Shown: positions 19,042 through 31,627 of the stretch, one piece after another
How the letters are laid out: every line of letters begins with the position of its first letter
Position numbering within the stretch: the first letter of the stretch is position 1
DNA from: an uncultured Flavobacteriales bacterium
Lineage (GTDB): Bacteria; Bacteroidota; Bacteroidia; Flavobacteriales_G; Salibacteraceae
Assembly: GCA_943788725.1 (NCBI GenBank)
Contig: CALSRJ010000003.1
Span: 248,001 to 312,000 of the forward strand
Length of the DNA stretch: 64,000 nt
Direction: 5' to 3'
Program-made: the position numbers and the translations under genes
The notes under the pieces: generated by a model
What the model was told of the DNA's origin: nothing
Databases searched by the model: none
Seen by the model: only the letters and a program-made list of their open reading frames with translations

Positions 19042-19049
19042 TAATTTTG
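19042..19049 (+). promoter_or_regulatory. Likely -7 element of purL promoter
   Basis: TAATTTTG fits TAnnTTTG and is followed at once by GCGCTC, as in the rpsF and rrn promoters. It lies 17 bp before the purL ATG. No good TTG sits 19 bases upstream, so the -33 element is weak. Confidence 0.5.
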
Positions 19050-19066
19050 GCGCTCAATTGAAAACC

Positions 19067-21295
19067 ATGAGTCAACCGACAGAGTACAATCCAAAAGAGA
19101 CTGCAGAGAAACTCGGCTTACTGCCGGAGGAATACGATAAGGTCGTTGAATATCTTGGGCGCACACCCAATTTCACCGAACTGTCCATCTACTCTGTCAT
19201 GTGGTCAGAGCACTGCTCGTATAAGAATAGTATCATCTGGCTTAAAACCTTGCCCAAGTCGGGTCCAGCAATCTTGGCAGAAGCTGGAGAAGAGAATGCT
19301 GGGCTTGTTGATATTGGAGACGGCTTGGCGTGTGCGTTTAAGATTGAGTCGCACAACCACCCTTCCGCCATCGAACCCTATCAAGGAGCGGCCACGGGAG
19401 TAGGGGGTATCAACCGAGACATCTTCACCATGGGTGCCCGACCTGTAGCACAATTGAATAGCCTCCGTTTTGGAGATCCTGAATCAGAGCGTACCAAGTG
19501 GTTGCTCAAAGGAGTGGTAAAGGGAATTGGTGATTACGGAAACAGCTTTGGTATTCCCGTGCTGGGCGGAGAAGTCTTTTTTGATGCATCATACAATCAG
19601 AATCCTCTGGTGAATGCGATGTCAGTAGGCATTATGAAATCCGACCGCATGATATCGGCAACCTCTCATGGAGTTGGAAATCCGGTCTTCATTGTTGGAT
19701 CGAGCACAGGAAAGGATGGAATTCATGGTGCGACCTTCGCATCAGGCGATTTAACGGACGATAGCGCAGATGATCTGCCATCGGTTCAGGTAGGCGATCC
19801 ATTTCAAGAGAAACTCTTATTGGAGGCCTCGCTGGAGCTCGCTGAAACGGATTGCATTGTTGGTATGCAAGACATGGGGGCTGCTGGCATCACGTGCTCA
19901 ACTTCTGAGATGTCGGAAAAAGGGGGATGTGGAATGGACATTCATTTGGACCGCGTTCCCACTCGGCAAGAGAATATGCTTCCCTTCGAGATCCTGCTGA
20001 GCGAATCGCAGGAGCGCATGCTCGTCGTCGTGAAAAAAGGCCGGGAAGACGAGGTCTTGAAAATCTTTGATAAGTGGGATTTGAATTGTGTTGAAATTGG
20101 AACCGTGACTGAAGGTCCAAGTCTCCGCTATTTTATGGACGGTGAGATGGTGGCAGAAGTGCCTGCAGACTCTCTTGTTCTAGGTGGCGGCGCCCCGGTG
20201 TATGAAAGAGAATATAAAGAGCCCGCATACTACGCGAAGGCACAGGCGTTCGATCCGTCTACTTTGTCCGAGCCGTCGGACCTTAAGGAAGTTGCTAGGT
20301 CGTTAATCGGGCATGTTAACATTGCCTCTAAACGATGGGTAACAGAGCAATACGACTCCATGGTAGGTACGATCAATATGTCGACCAATCGTCCGAGCGA
20401 TGCAGGCATTGTGAATGTCAAGGGCACGGATAAAGCCATTGCTGTTACGGTAGATTGTAATGCGCGTTATGTATTCGCTGACCCAGAGGTTGGATGTTCG
20501 ATCGCGGTAGCGGAAGCGGCGAGAAATATCGTTTGCTCTGGAGCAAAACCTGCCGCCATCACGAATTGCTTGAATTTTGGTAATCCGTACAACCCGGAGG
20601 CGTATTGGCAGTTTGTCGGTGCCATCAAGGGCATGAGCACGGCGTGCAAAAAGTTCAATACACCAGTTACGGGAGGAAATGTCAGTTTCTACAATCAGTC
20701 GACCATTGAAGGCAAGACAGTCCCTGTACTACCTACTCCTACCATTGGAATGATTGGAATCGTGGAGTCGAAGGAGCATGTAACTCCACTGAGTATTGGC
20801 GCTGCAGGACAAAAATTGATCCTTCTCGGAAAGCACAGCGACGATATGTCTAGTTCCCAGTATTTGATTCACTGGCACAAGCAGGAGTTATCGCGGACTC
20901 CATCATTTGATCTGGAGTATGAGTATACCCTTCAGGAGGTTTTGTACGACCTGATTACCAAAGGGTCGATCAAGGCTGCACACGACGTTTCTGACGGAGG
21001 TCTTTTCACCACCCTGCTTGAAATGAGTTTGCCTTTGGGTATCGGGGTTGACGTTGAAGTTTCAGGCGGACGATTGGATGGCTTGTTGTTCGGAGAGGCG
21101 CAGTCTAGGGTGGTCCTTGCTGTGGAGGCTTCTGAGGCTAACAAAGTAATGAAGCAAGTGAAGGCAGCTGGAATGGACGCAGAGCTGTTAGGCAGCGCTG
21201 TAGGTAAGGACATTGTCATTAACGGGTCGTCCTACGGGTCTGTAGCTTCTTTGGGAGAGATATTCAATGGTGCACTGCACAAGATGATGAGCTAG
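19067..21295 (+). CDS. purL: Phosphoribosylformylglycinamidine synthase subunit PurL
   Basis: PurL converts formylglycinamide ribonucleotide to the amidine in purine synthesis, using ammonia from a separate glutaminase (PurQ). The 742-residue length is that of the small, subunit-type PurL. Motifs: [48 protein letters not shown], and [12 protein letters not shown] near the C-terminus. ATG 19067 ([17 protein letters not shown]) was preferred to the in-frame TTG at 19058. No purQ or purS lies nearby. It ends at a bidirectional terminator. Confidence 0.96.
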   Translation: MSQPTEYNPKETAEKLGLLPEEYDKVVEYLGRTPNFTELSIYSVMWSEHCSYKNSIIWLKTLPKSGPAILAEAGEENAGLVDIGDGLACAFKIESHNHPSAIEPYQGAATGVGGINRDIFTMGARPVAQLNSLRFGDPESERTKWLLKGVVKGIGDYGNSFGIPVLGGEVFFDASYNQNPLVNAMSVGIMKSDRMISATSHGVGNPVFIVGSSTGKDGIHGATFASGDLTDDSADDLPSVQVGDPFQEKLLLEASLELAETDCIVGMQDMGAAGITCSTSEMSEKGGCGMDIHLDRVPTRQENMLPFEILLSESQERMLVVVKKGREDEVLKIFDKWDLNCVEIGTVTEGPSLRYFMDGEMVAEVPADSLVLGGGAPVYEREYKEPAYYAKAQAFDPSTLSEPSDLKEVARSLIGHVNIASKRWVTEQYDSMVGTINMSTNRPSDAGIVNVKGTDKAIAVTVDCNARYVFADPEVGCSIAVAEAARNIVCSGAKPAAITNCLNFGNPYNPEAYWQFVGAIKGMSTACKKFNTPVTGGNVSFYNQSTIEGKTVPVLPTPTIGMIGIVESKEHVTPLSIGAAGQKLILLGKHSDDMSSSQYLIHWHKQELSRTPSFDLEYEYTLQEVLYDLITKGSIKAAHDVSDGGLFTTLLEMSLPLGIGVDVEVSGGRLDGLLFGEAQSRVVLAVEASEANKVMKQVKAAGMDAELLGSAVGKDIVINGSSYGSVASLGEIFNGALHKMMS

Positions 21296-21325
21296 AAGGA
21301 ATACACTCCTGGCCATTGCCATAAA

Positions 21326-21355
21326 AAAAAGCCCCGATTTGAGTCGGGGCTTTTT
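21326..21355. terminator. Bidirectional terminator between purL and PKD gene
   Basis: AAAAAGCCCCGA / TCGGGGCTTTTT, a perfect 12-bp stem with a 6-base loop, with A-run on one side and T-run on the other. It can stop transcripts from both convergent genes. It is the only clear terminator among the nine convergent junctions here. Confidence 0.93.
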
Positions 21356-21377
21356 GTTTTATCATCCATCAGATCTA

Positions 21378-23948
21378 TCAGTGGCTTAGCAAGAACTTTC
21401 GCGTTCCGGTGTACTCACCCATTCTGATTTCAAGAAGGTACGGTCCGCTGGCAAGGTCGCCTACGTACCAAGTCTTCCTTGCGTATGCATCGGTAGATGC
21501 AAAGGTTTTTATGGCTCTGCCCGTAAAGTCCTTCAAGGTAACCTCAAGAGATCCAAATTCAGCGATGTCTGCCTCGATGTTGATGTAGTCGTTGGCTGGG
21601 TTAGGGTAGATAGCGATGTTGTCCATGTAGGCTTCAGGAAGGCCTAAGACATTGATGACGACCTCTTCGCAGGTTGTATCAGAACCACAAACGTTGGATA
21701 CGTACTGGCAAACTTCAAATGTTCCTACCCGAGGGAAGTAATGTATTGGATTACTAAGGGTGCTCAAAGTTGAGTCTGAGAAGGTCCATCGATATTCATC
21801 GGCGTTGTAGCTTGAATCAATGAATTGAACAGCTGACAGCACTTGGTCATATCCGAATCCGCCTGTTGGGGCCACCGGTACGTTCAGTGTTTGACTGCTT
21901 TCACAATTGGTGGTCCAGCCATCAACGTATATGGACAATGTCACATCAAAGGGGCCGGGCTCTTGGAAGATGTGAAGTGCGTTGACTTGGTTACTCAATC
22001 CGGTACTATCACCAAAATCCCAAACGAATGCATCCAAAATGGAGTTATAGAAGACTCTTGAGTTGTAAATCTCACTGCGGGTAATCCGAGAAGACAGATC
22101 GTCGAATTCAACGAGCTTGTCGCCGTTCTCATCAAACTGCAAGCACTCAAATGGGTATTCAAAGTTTGCGTCTAGGTTGTATTCAATCAAAGGTTCAATG
22201 ATCACGTCCATGTCACATGCGGCGCCATTGCAATTGAATGCGAACACAGATCCCGGAGTATACCATATAGTATCACCGCTTGACGATGCAATCTTGGCAA
22301 CGGCTAAGAGGTCTCCATCGCCATCACCTGACGCCCAGTCTGTGGTGCTGATGAGCACGGGAACCGCTCCATCGTATTCAATGGTGAGGATAAAGTCGTC
22401 ACCGTTCTTAATATTGATGGCCTTATTAAAGATGGCAGTATACCGAACCGAGTCGCTGTAGTTGGAGTCGACGCTGATCTTATTGATGTGCACGCGTGAT
22501 TCTGCTAAGGGTCCAGCTGCGGTATCCGGAACATTGGCTCCAGATCGATCGTAAATGCGACAGATCACTTCATAACTGTCTTTGAACAGGCCTTCGTGGT
22601 TGGCGTAAAAGGTGAAGCCATGTACAATCATTGATTGAGGAGCGTCGAAGCGCTGGCCAAGACCAATTCGCTTTTGGCCGGAGCCTTGTCCTTGCAACCT
22701 GAGTTGGCGAACGTTGGTTCCTCTTGCAGCAGTGTAGCGCACACTGTCTTTGCCGCAATTGAGTGCGGTATTGGTAGCCACGGCCACATTTTCACAATGG
22801 GTTACTTCACCGCATGAAGTCATCATCGTTTGACACACCCAATACGTTCCTGGCTTCGCGTATTTATGTTTTGGATCTTCGTTGGAGCTGAAGTTTCCAT
22901 CGCCAAAAGTGTACTGAATGTTGCTGAACAAACCTTGGGTTTTATTCTTAAACGTAACTTCCAAGTTGTTTGTAGTATAGCTGAAGTCCTGCGCGGGCTT
23001 CTCTTTGATGATCTGCGTTACAGTACTCAAGCAAACTTGCTGCGTCCATGAAAGGATTTTGGTTGTTAAAGTTGCAGCGTAAGGACCATTGGTCGGATAG
23101 AAATGCGCTGGATTGACGATAGGAAAAACCGTTGAGCCATCTCCGTAGTTCCAAGTTTGTCCATCAGGAAATCCGAAAAAGGCGTAACGATTGTACATTC
23201 TATGATCTGCGATGATCGCTTCATTAAAAAAGTGAACCGTATCTCCCAATTCATCGAAGAGGCATTCAGGGTCGGTGTAGAAACTCGCATTCATATCGTA
23301 TCGAACGATGGGCTCGAAAAAGAAGTCGGAGTCAAAAGGAACACCTGCGGGAGCAAATACATCAGACTTGACCCATCCACTCGCTTGGAATGCGCCACTA
23401 AGCCACTCCTCAAGGCCATCGCCCCCGCCACCGGTCTCATCGTACTCATTGTGCATCAATGAAAAATCAGGCTTGTTAGGTTGGGTTCGAATGACAACCG
23501 TGTAAGGTTGATCCACGTTGATCGTGAAATCATCCACCACATAGGCGTAGTAATTCCAGATGGTGTACAAGGGTACTCCGTTCATATTGGTGTCTACCGT
23601 GTCCACCACCCAAATCAATACACTGTCGGTCGCTAGAATGTTGTTACCTGGGAGGCTATCTCCTGTGGCGTTGCGAATTTCTACCGTGAGGTACATCGAG
23701 TCTCCACCTGTAGTGTCCGTCTTAAATCCATAGAATCGGATACCGTCTATAGATATCTCTTGAGGGGCCTCATAATACTGGTAAAGCGCGCTGGTGAAGG
23801 TTGGGTCAAAGCTGGTAGTATCATACCCACTGGCTTTGCCTTGAACAAATTGCACGGTATCTTGAGCGCAAACAGCTCGTTGGGCCAGCACGTTTGAAGA
23901 GATCAGAAATGCAGCTATTAGTAGCGTAAATAGTCTAGTCATATACAT
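21378..23948 (-). CDS. PKD-repeat T9SS type A secreted protein
   Basis: An 856-residue surface or secreted protein. A signal peptide (FTLLIAAFLISSNVLAQ) precedes two copies of a beta-sandwich unit (about residues 30-215 and 400-590) that share an 'I..GF.FY' strand and a '.W.SGDGDGDLLA'-like loop, each followed by PKD domains (TWNYGDGSTVFPIVNPAHFY, QYTFGDGNFSSNEDPKHKY, AFVWDFGDSTGLSNQ, EYRWTFSDSTLS). It ends in a type A sorting domain: IAIYPNPANDYINIE, KDFTGRAI, ASGPYLLEIRMGE, TRKFLLSH. Start is ATG 23948 or 23942. Likely a structural or adhesive protein; no enzyme domain was seen. Confidence 0.88.
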   Translation of the reverse strand: MYMTRLFTLLIAAFLISSNVLAQRAVCAQDTVQFVQGKASGYDTTSFDPTFTSALYQYYEAPQEISIDGIRFYGFKTDTTGGDSMYLTVEIRNATGDSLPGNNILATDSVLIWVVDTVDTNMNGVPLYTIWNYYAYVVDDFTINVDQPYTVVIRTQPNKPDFSLMHNEYDETGGGGDGLEEWLSGAFQASGWVKSDVFAPAGVPFDSDFFFEPIVRYDMNASFYTDPECLFDELGDTVHFFNEAIIADHRMYNRYAFFGFPDGQTWNYGDGSTVFPIVNPAHFYPTNGPYAATLTTKILSWTQQVCLSTVTQIIKEKPAQDFSYTTNNLEVTFKNKTQGLFSNIQYTFGDGNFSSNEDPKHKYAKPGTYWVCQTMMTSCGEVTHCENVAVATNTALNCGKDSVRYTAARGTNVRQLRLQGQGSGQKRIGLGQRFDAPQSMIVHGFTFYANHEGLFKDSYEVICRIYDRSGANVPDTAAGPLAESRVHINKISVDSNYSDSVRYTAIFNKAINIKNGDDFILTIEYDGAVPVLISTTDWASGDGDGDLLAVAKIASSSGDTIWYTPGSVFAFNCNGAACDMDVIIEPLIEYNLDANFEYPFECLQFDENGDKLVEFDDLSSRITRSEIYNSRVFYNSILDAFVWDFGDSTGLSNQVNALHIFQEPGPFDVTLSIYVDGWTTNCESSQTLNVPVAPTGGFGYDQVLSAVQFIDSSYNADEYRWTFSDSTLSTLSNPIHYFPRVGTFEVCQYVSNVCGSDTTCEEVVINVLGLPEAYMDNIAIYPNPANDYINIEADIAEFGSLEVTLKDFTGRAIKTFASTDAYARKTWYVGDLASGPYLLEIRMGEYTGTRKFLLSH

Positions 23949-24064
23949 TATATACGTTGAGTCAATTTAGTAGACGTTCCTTATAGTGGAATAGTTGACC
24001 TATAAAGTCCGTAAAATTAAAGATTATTGTAATCGCTCAGTTCGGCGAATCTAACAATGGCATT

Positions 24065-24754
24065 ATGGCGGTATTGATAACGGGTACATCGAGGGGGATT
24101 GGAAAGGCATTATTGGAGGCTTATCGAGCTTCAGGAAGGCGGACAATTACCATCAGCAGAGGAGAGGGTATTAGGGTAGATCGAGACGGTCAACATATAT
24201 ACATACGTTTTGCATGGGATGATTTCACATCCTTGGCAGAGGCGCTCCACGAATTATCCGAGGCAGAGGGGTTTAAAATTGAATCGGTCATCAACAATGC
24301 AGGAGTATTGATCAAGGATTTGATCAGCGATGTGAGTTATGCTGACTTTGAGGAACAGATGCGTGTGAACGTGTGGTACGCGCTCGAGCTATTTCGTGCG
24401 CTTTATAATAAGAAGCTCTTAGCGCCCAACGCTCACATTCTGAACCTGGGGAGTATGGGAGGCGTGCAAGGCTCGATGAAGTTCCCTGGCTTGTTCGCAT
24501 ACTCGGCCAGTAAAGCCGCTTTGGTAGGGCTTACAGAGTCATTGGATGCTGAATATGGGGGTGAGGGCCTCGCGTTCAACTGTTTAGCCTTAGGGGCGGT
24601 AAATACAGAGATGCTAAAAGAGGCCTTTCCGGGCTATATTTCAGAGGTCGATCCTGAAAATATGGCGAAATTCATTCAAAGGGTAGCGGATGAATTCGGG
24701 GGTGTAATGAGCGGAAAGCTCATACAGGCCTCAAAATCCAATCCTGACGCCTAA
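24065..24754 (+). CDS. Short-chain dehydrogenase/reductase
   Basis: A 229-residue classical SDR. The NAD(P)-binding motif TGTSRGIG is at residues 6-13, the structural NNAG at 77-80, and the catalytic Ser130 (LNLGSMGG), Tyr146 and Lys150 (AYSASK) are all present. It is somewhat shorter than the usual 250 residues, with a shortened C-terminal substrate lid, so it may act on a small substrate. It is divergent from the PKD gene and lies just upstream of the rrn operon promoter. Substrate unknown. Confidence 0.9.
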   Translation: MAVLITGTSRGIGKALLEAYRASGRRTITISRGEGIRVDRDGQHIYIRFAWDDFTSLAEALHELSEAEGFKIESVINNAGVLIKDLISDVSYADFEEQMRVNVWYALELFRALYNKKLLAPNAHILNLGSMGGVQGSMKFPGLFAYSASKAALVGLTESLDAEYGGEGLAFNCLALGAVNTEMLKEAFPGYISEVDPENMAKFIQRVADEFGGVMSGKLIQASKSNPDA

Positions 24755-24762
24755 ATTTATAC

Positions 24763-24796
24763 GACTGTTATTCAGTTGATTAACCATCAAACAGTC
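24763..24796. repeat. Interrupted inverted repeat upstream of rrn promoter
   Basis: Outer arms GACTGT / ACAGTC enclose inner arms TTGAT / ATCAA with a bulge on the left side. There is no T-run, so it is a poor intrinsic terminator. It lies between the SDR stop and the rrn -33 element. Confidence 0.45.
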
Positions 24797-24836
24797 AAAT
24801 AAGTCCATATTTCTTCATCTTTTTTCCCGCTAGGGC

Positions 24837-24866
24837 TTGCAGCAATGAAATATGGATTTATCTTTG
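24837..24866 (+). promoter_or_regulatory. rRNA operon promoter
   Basis: TTG at 24837-24839, exactly 19 bases, TATCTTTG at 24859-24866, then GCGCTCCC. This is a perfect match to the Bacteroidota consensus and nearly copies the rpsF promoter. A T-rich tract at 24808-24826 lies just upstream of the -33 box. Confidence 0.88.
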
Positions 24867-24887
24867 CGCTCCCTTTTGAAAGAAAGG

Positions 24888-24900
24888 ATGTTCTTTGAAA
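24888..24900 (+). promoter_or_regulatory. boxA-like antitermination site in 16S leader
   Basis: ATGTTCTTTGAAA, similar to the rRNA boxA core (consensus TGCTCTTTA). The same 13 bases occur at 26841-26853 before 23S. In other bacteria NusB-S10 bind this RNA to protect rRNA transcripts from Rho. Confidence 0.65.
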
Positions 24901-24930
24901 GAATTGAAAAGATAGAAGCTAACATGTATC
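24901..24930 (+). repeat. 16S processing stem, 5' arm
   Basis: Contains TGAAAAGATAGAAGCTAAC, the exact reverse complement of bases in 26509-26537 after 16S. With flanks the two arms form about 29 pairs, with one bulge and one G-U pair. It is the expected RNase III substrate that loops out 16S. Confidence 0.85.
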
Positions 24931-24969
24931 CATAGGGATCTTTGATCTGATTGTTATATTAATTTTATA

Positions 24970-26492
<1,523 letters not shown>

Positions 26493-26508
26493 TTAGAGAA
26501 ATACAATC

Positions 26509-26537
26509 GATACGTGTTAGCTTCTATCTTTTCATTC
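26509..26537 (+). repeat. 16S processing stem, 3' arm
   Basis: Pairs with 24901-24930. The core GTTAGCTTCTATCTTTTCA is the exact complement of the 5' arm, and the arms extend outward to GATAC / GTATC. Confidence 0.85.
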
Positions 26538-26608
26538 TTAATTATTAGAAAACCTGAGTTGTGTCCCGAATCCCGTTTTTGGGGTACAGTAGGGCTCGGA
26601 CTCAAGTT

Positions 26609-26682
26609 AGTCCCGTAGCTCAGCTGGTTAGAGCGCTACACTGATAATGTAGAGGTCGGCAGTTCAAGTCTGCCCGGGACTA
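26609..26682 (+). tRNA. trnI: tRNA-Ile (GAT)
   Basis: A 74-base cloverleaf in the 16S-23S spacer. Acceptor arms AGTCCCG / CGGGACT pair fully; the anticodon arm is CTACA-CTGATAA-TGTAG with anticodon GAT; the T arm has GTTCAAGTC. The CCA end is not encoded. Confidence 0.97.
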
Positions 26683-26686
26683 CGGT

Positions 26687-26763
<77 letters not shown>

Positions 26764-26840
26764 CACTGGTTTTCTAAGTTGTTGGAATAGTTAAAAGATG
26801 GTGCAATTCCATCACCAACACTGTTCGCAATAGTGCGAAT

Positions 26841-26853
26841 ATGTTCTTTGAAA
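26841..26853 (+). promoter_or_regulatory. boxA-like antitermination site before 23S
   Basis: ATGTTCTTTGAAA, identical to 24888-24900. It lies just before the 23S processing arm. Confidence 0.65.
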
Positions 26854-26869
26854 TCTTGAATAATATAGA
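26851..26869 (+). repeat. 23S processing stem, 5' arm
   Basis: AAATCTTGAATAATATAGA, 19 bases, exactly complementary to 29688-29706 after 23S. The boxA-like site overlaps its first bases. Confidence 0.85.
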
Positions 26870-26870
26870 G

Positions 26871-29684
<2,814 letters not shown>

Positions 29685-29687
29685 AAT

Positions 29688-29706
29688 TCTATATTATTCA
29701 AGATTT
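29688..29706 (+). repeat. 23S processing stem, 3' arm
   Basis: TCTATATTATTCAAGATTT, a perfect 19-bp complement of 26851-26869. Confidence 0.85.
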
Positions 29707-29725
29707 TTATAATATTCACGATTTT

Positions 29726-29836
<111 letters not shown>

Positions 29837-29837
29837 T

Positions 29838-29875
29838 TTAAAAAGCCTTGCATGCAAATGCGAGGCTTTTTTTTT
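29838..29875 (+). terminator. Rho-independent terminator of rrn operon
   Basis: AAAAGCCTTGCAT / ATGCGAGGCTTTT hairpin (one G-T pair) with a GCAA-type loop and nine T following. It closes the rrn transcript right after 5S. Confidence 0.92.
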
Positions 29876-29890
29876 GATTGCTTTGTACCG

Positions 29891-31627
29891 ATGTTCAAAA
29901 GGACAATCTTCCCTTTCTTGATCCTCCCTTTCCTTCCCTTCTTCGGGATGGGTCAGTCATTGCCGTTTAATCAATACGGCAACGAAATATGGCTGGGAGA
30001 TTCCATCAATGGATTGCCTGCCCCAAACAGGTTCGGATTCAATTACCGACCCGATAATAACCTTCCCCCCAAGCTAAAACTGACGCTCCCGATCAATTCG
30101 GGCGATTCCAATACCTATTCAAGGATGCTATATCGCATCACGAATGCACAGAATCAATCTTTGGGAGCCCGTGTTTACAGACCACTGGGCGAAGGGGAGT
30201 TGATCGACTTAAACCTGCAGCGTATATCAAACAATGGGTGGATGGTGCAGTCTGAATCCAGGTTCACCTACGCCGATGTGCAATTACTGCTCGACGTCAT
30301 TGATGAGAAGCTAAGTATCGATGTGAGTGGAAATGCCATTATCCTTGACCGTGATCAGAATGGAGGACTCCGGTCAGACTCCTATGACGTCGCCACCGAC
30401 GGTGGAGCCTTTGGAGCATTGGCGAATGATGTTTTCCTCACCAATGCATTCAATCGTTCTACCGATTACAAAGGACGAATGGCCCTGAAGTATTCCCTGA
30501 ACAATCGACTTGGATTTTCGGCTATCGGTCAACTGAAAAAACAACGTTATCTCTACGATGATGATGCCGGCGATCAACCCTACTACGATGCCTTTCGAGG
30601 CGATACAAGCAATGTGGCTGTTCGTGATTCTAACAAGGATTTCATTTGGGCAACTGGAGGAAGCGCTAGCTATCTCATCACAAACGATTCACTCAAAAGG
30701 CAAACCATTGAAGTCACGTTGATGCACAACGCAATCCGATATGGATCAATGGGACCAACTCAATTTACAACCAACACTGCGCTTCATGCTGCATTTGAAT
30801 CGATTGGGCTTCGAAATACGATCCGACTACTAGGTAAGTCTGGAATTGCCGGTTACAACGAAGGAGACTTCCAAGTGAAAGCGTCTTGGAATAGACATCT
30901 CAAGGATGCGACCAACGCGGATACATCGACAAGCGGAGAATGGCACCTCCTACTGAAAATGAATGCCCAACGGTATGCCCCCTATGCTGTGCATACGCGT
31001 TATCAATCCCATTTCTTGAGCTGGAGTTCAAGCCTTGCGAAAAGCAATGCCATCGATTTGGATGGTGGAATTGAACACCAAGGAGCGCGAGGGAAGCTAG
31101 GGTTGAACTTAAGCGCTGATTACCGGGAAAATTTCGTGTTCTTAAACGACCTACTAGAAGTGGAGCAATCAAATAGCGCGATCGCGGTAGCGGGTGCTGA
31201 ATTGATGGGCGATTATTCCATTCAAAGGTTTGAATTGTCCGGAATTGCGCGTTATCAGGTGAATGTTTTTGATGCGGTCTATGACCTGCCCATGTTTTCG
31301 GCGGCGGGAGAATTGTCGTATTCATTCCCCATATTCAACAAGGCTATTTATCTGAAAACAGGAACGGGCGTTTCCTACTTTACCGACTATAGAGCTCGAG
31401 CATATGCCCCGTTTATGGACATGTATTACCTACAACGATCTGAACGTTACGGAAACTACCTTCAGGTTGACCCATTCGTCCAAGCCAGCATTCAGTCTGT
31501 GGACGTAAGCTTTCGCTTTCTAAATGCTACCTATGGCATGTTGGGGATTGAGCCTGTGGTTGGGCCAGGGTATCCTAGCGTGCCTCGTTACTTTGAGGTG
31601 CGGATCGACTGGACCTTCAAAAACTAG
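29891..31627 (+). CDS. Putative outer membrane porin (Porin_10-like)
   Basis: A 578-residue predicted beta-barrel. The signal peptide is MFKRTIFPFLILPFLPFFGMGQ; the frame is open further upstream into 5S and the terminator, so ATG 29891 is the sensible start. After a polar N-terminal region, strands alternate through the whole length (SFLSWSSSLAKSNAIDLDGG, YSIQRFELSGIARYQVNV, GELSYSFPIFNKAIYLKTG) and it ends YFEVRIDWTFKN, an aromatic final strand as expected for BAM insertion. It resembles the 'putative porin' family of Bacteroidota. It ends with a 4-bp overlap (CTAG) with the convergent gene. Substrate unknown. Confidence 0.8.
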   Translation: MFKRTIFPFLILPFLPFFGMGQSLPFNQYGNEIWLGDSINGLPAPNRFGFNYRPDNNLPPKLKLTLPINSGDSNTYSRMLYRITNAQNQSLGARVYRPLGEGELIDLNLQRISNNGWMVQSESRFTYADVQLLLDVIDEKLSIDVSGNAIILDRDQNGGLRSDSYDVATDGGAFGALANDVFLTNAFNRSTDYKGRMALKYSLNNRLGFSAIGQLKKQRYLYDDDAGDQPYYDAFRGDTSNVAVRDSNKDFIWATGGSASYLITNDSLKRQTIEVTLMHNAIRYGSMGPTQFTTNTALHAAFESIGLRNTIRLLGKSGIAGYNEGDFQVKASWNRHLKDATNADTSTSGEWHLLLKMNAQRYAPYAVHTRYQSHFLSWSSSLAKSNAIDLDGGIEHQGARGKLGLNLSADYRENFVFLNDLLEVEQSNSAIAVAGAELMGDYSIQRFELSGIARYQVNVFDAVYDLPMFSAAGELSYSFPIFNKAIYLKTGTGVSYFTDYRARAYAPFMDMYYLQRSERYGNYLQVDPFVQASIQSVDVSFRFLNATYGMLGIEPVVGPGYPSVPRYFEVRIDWTFKN

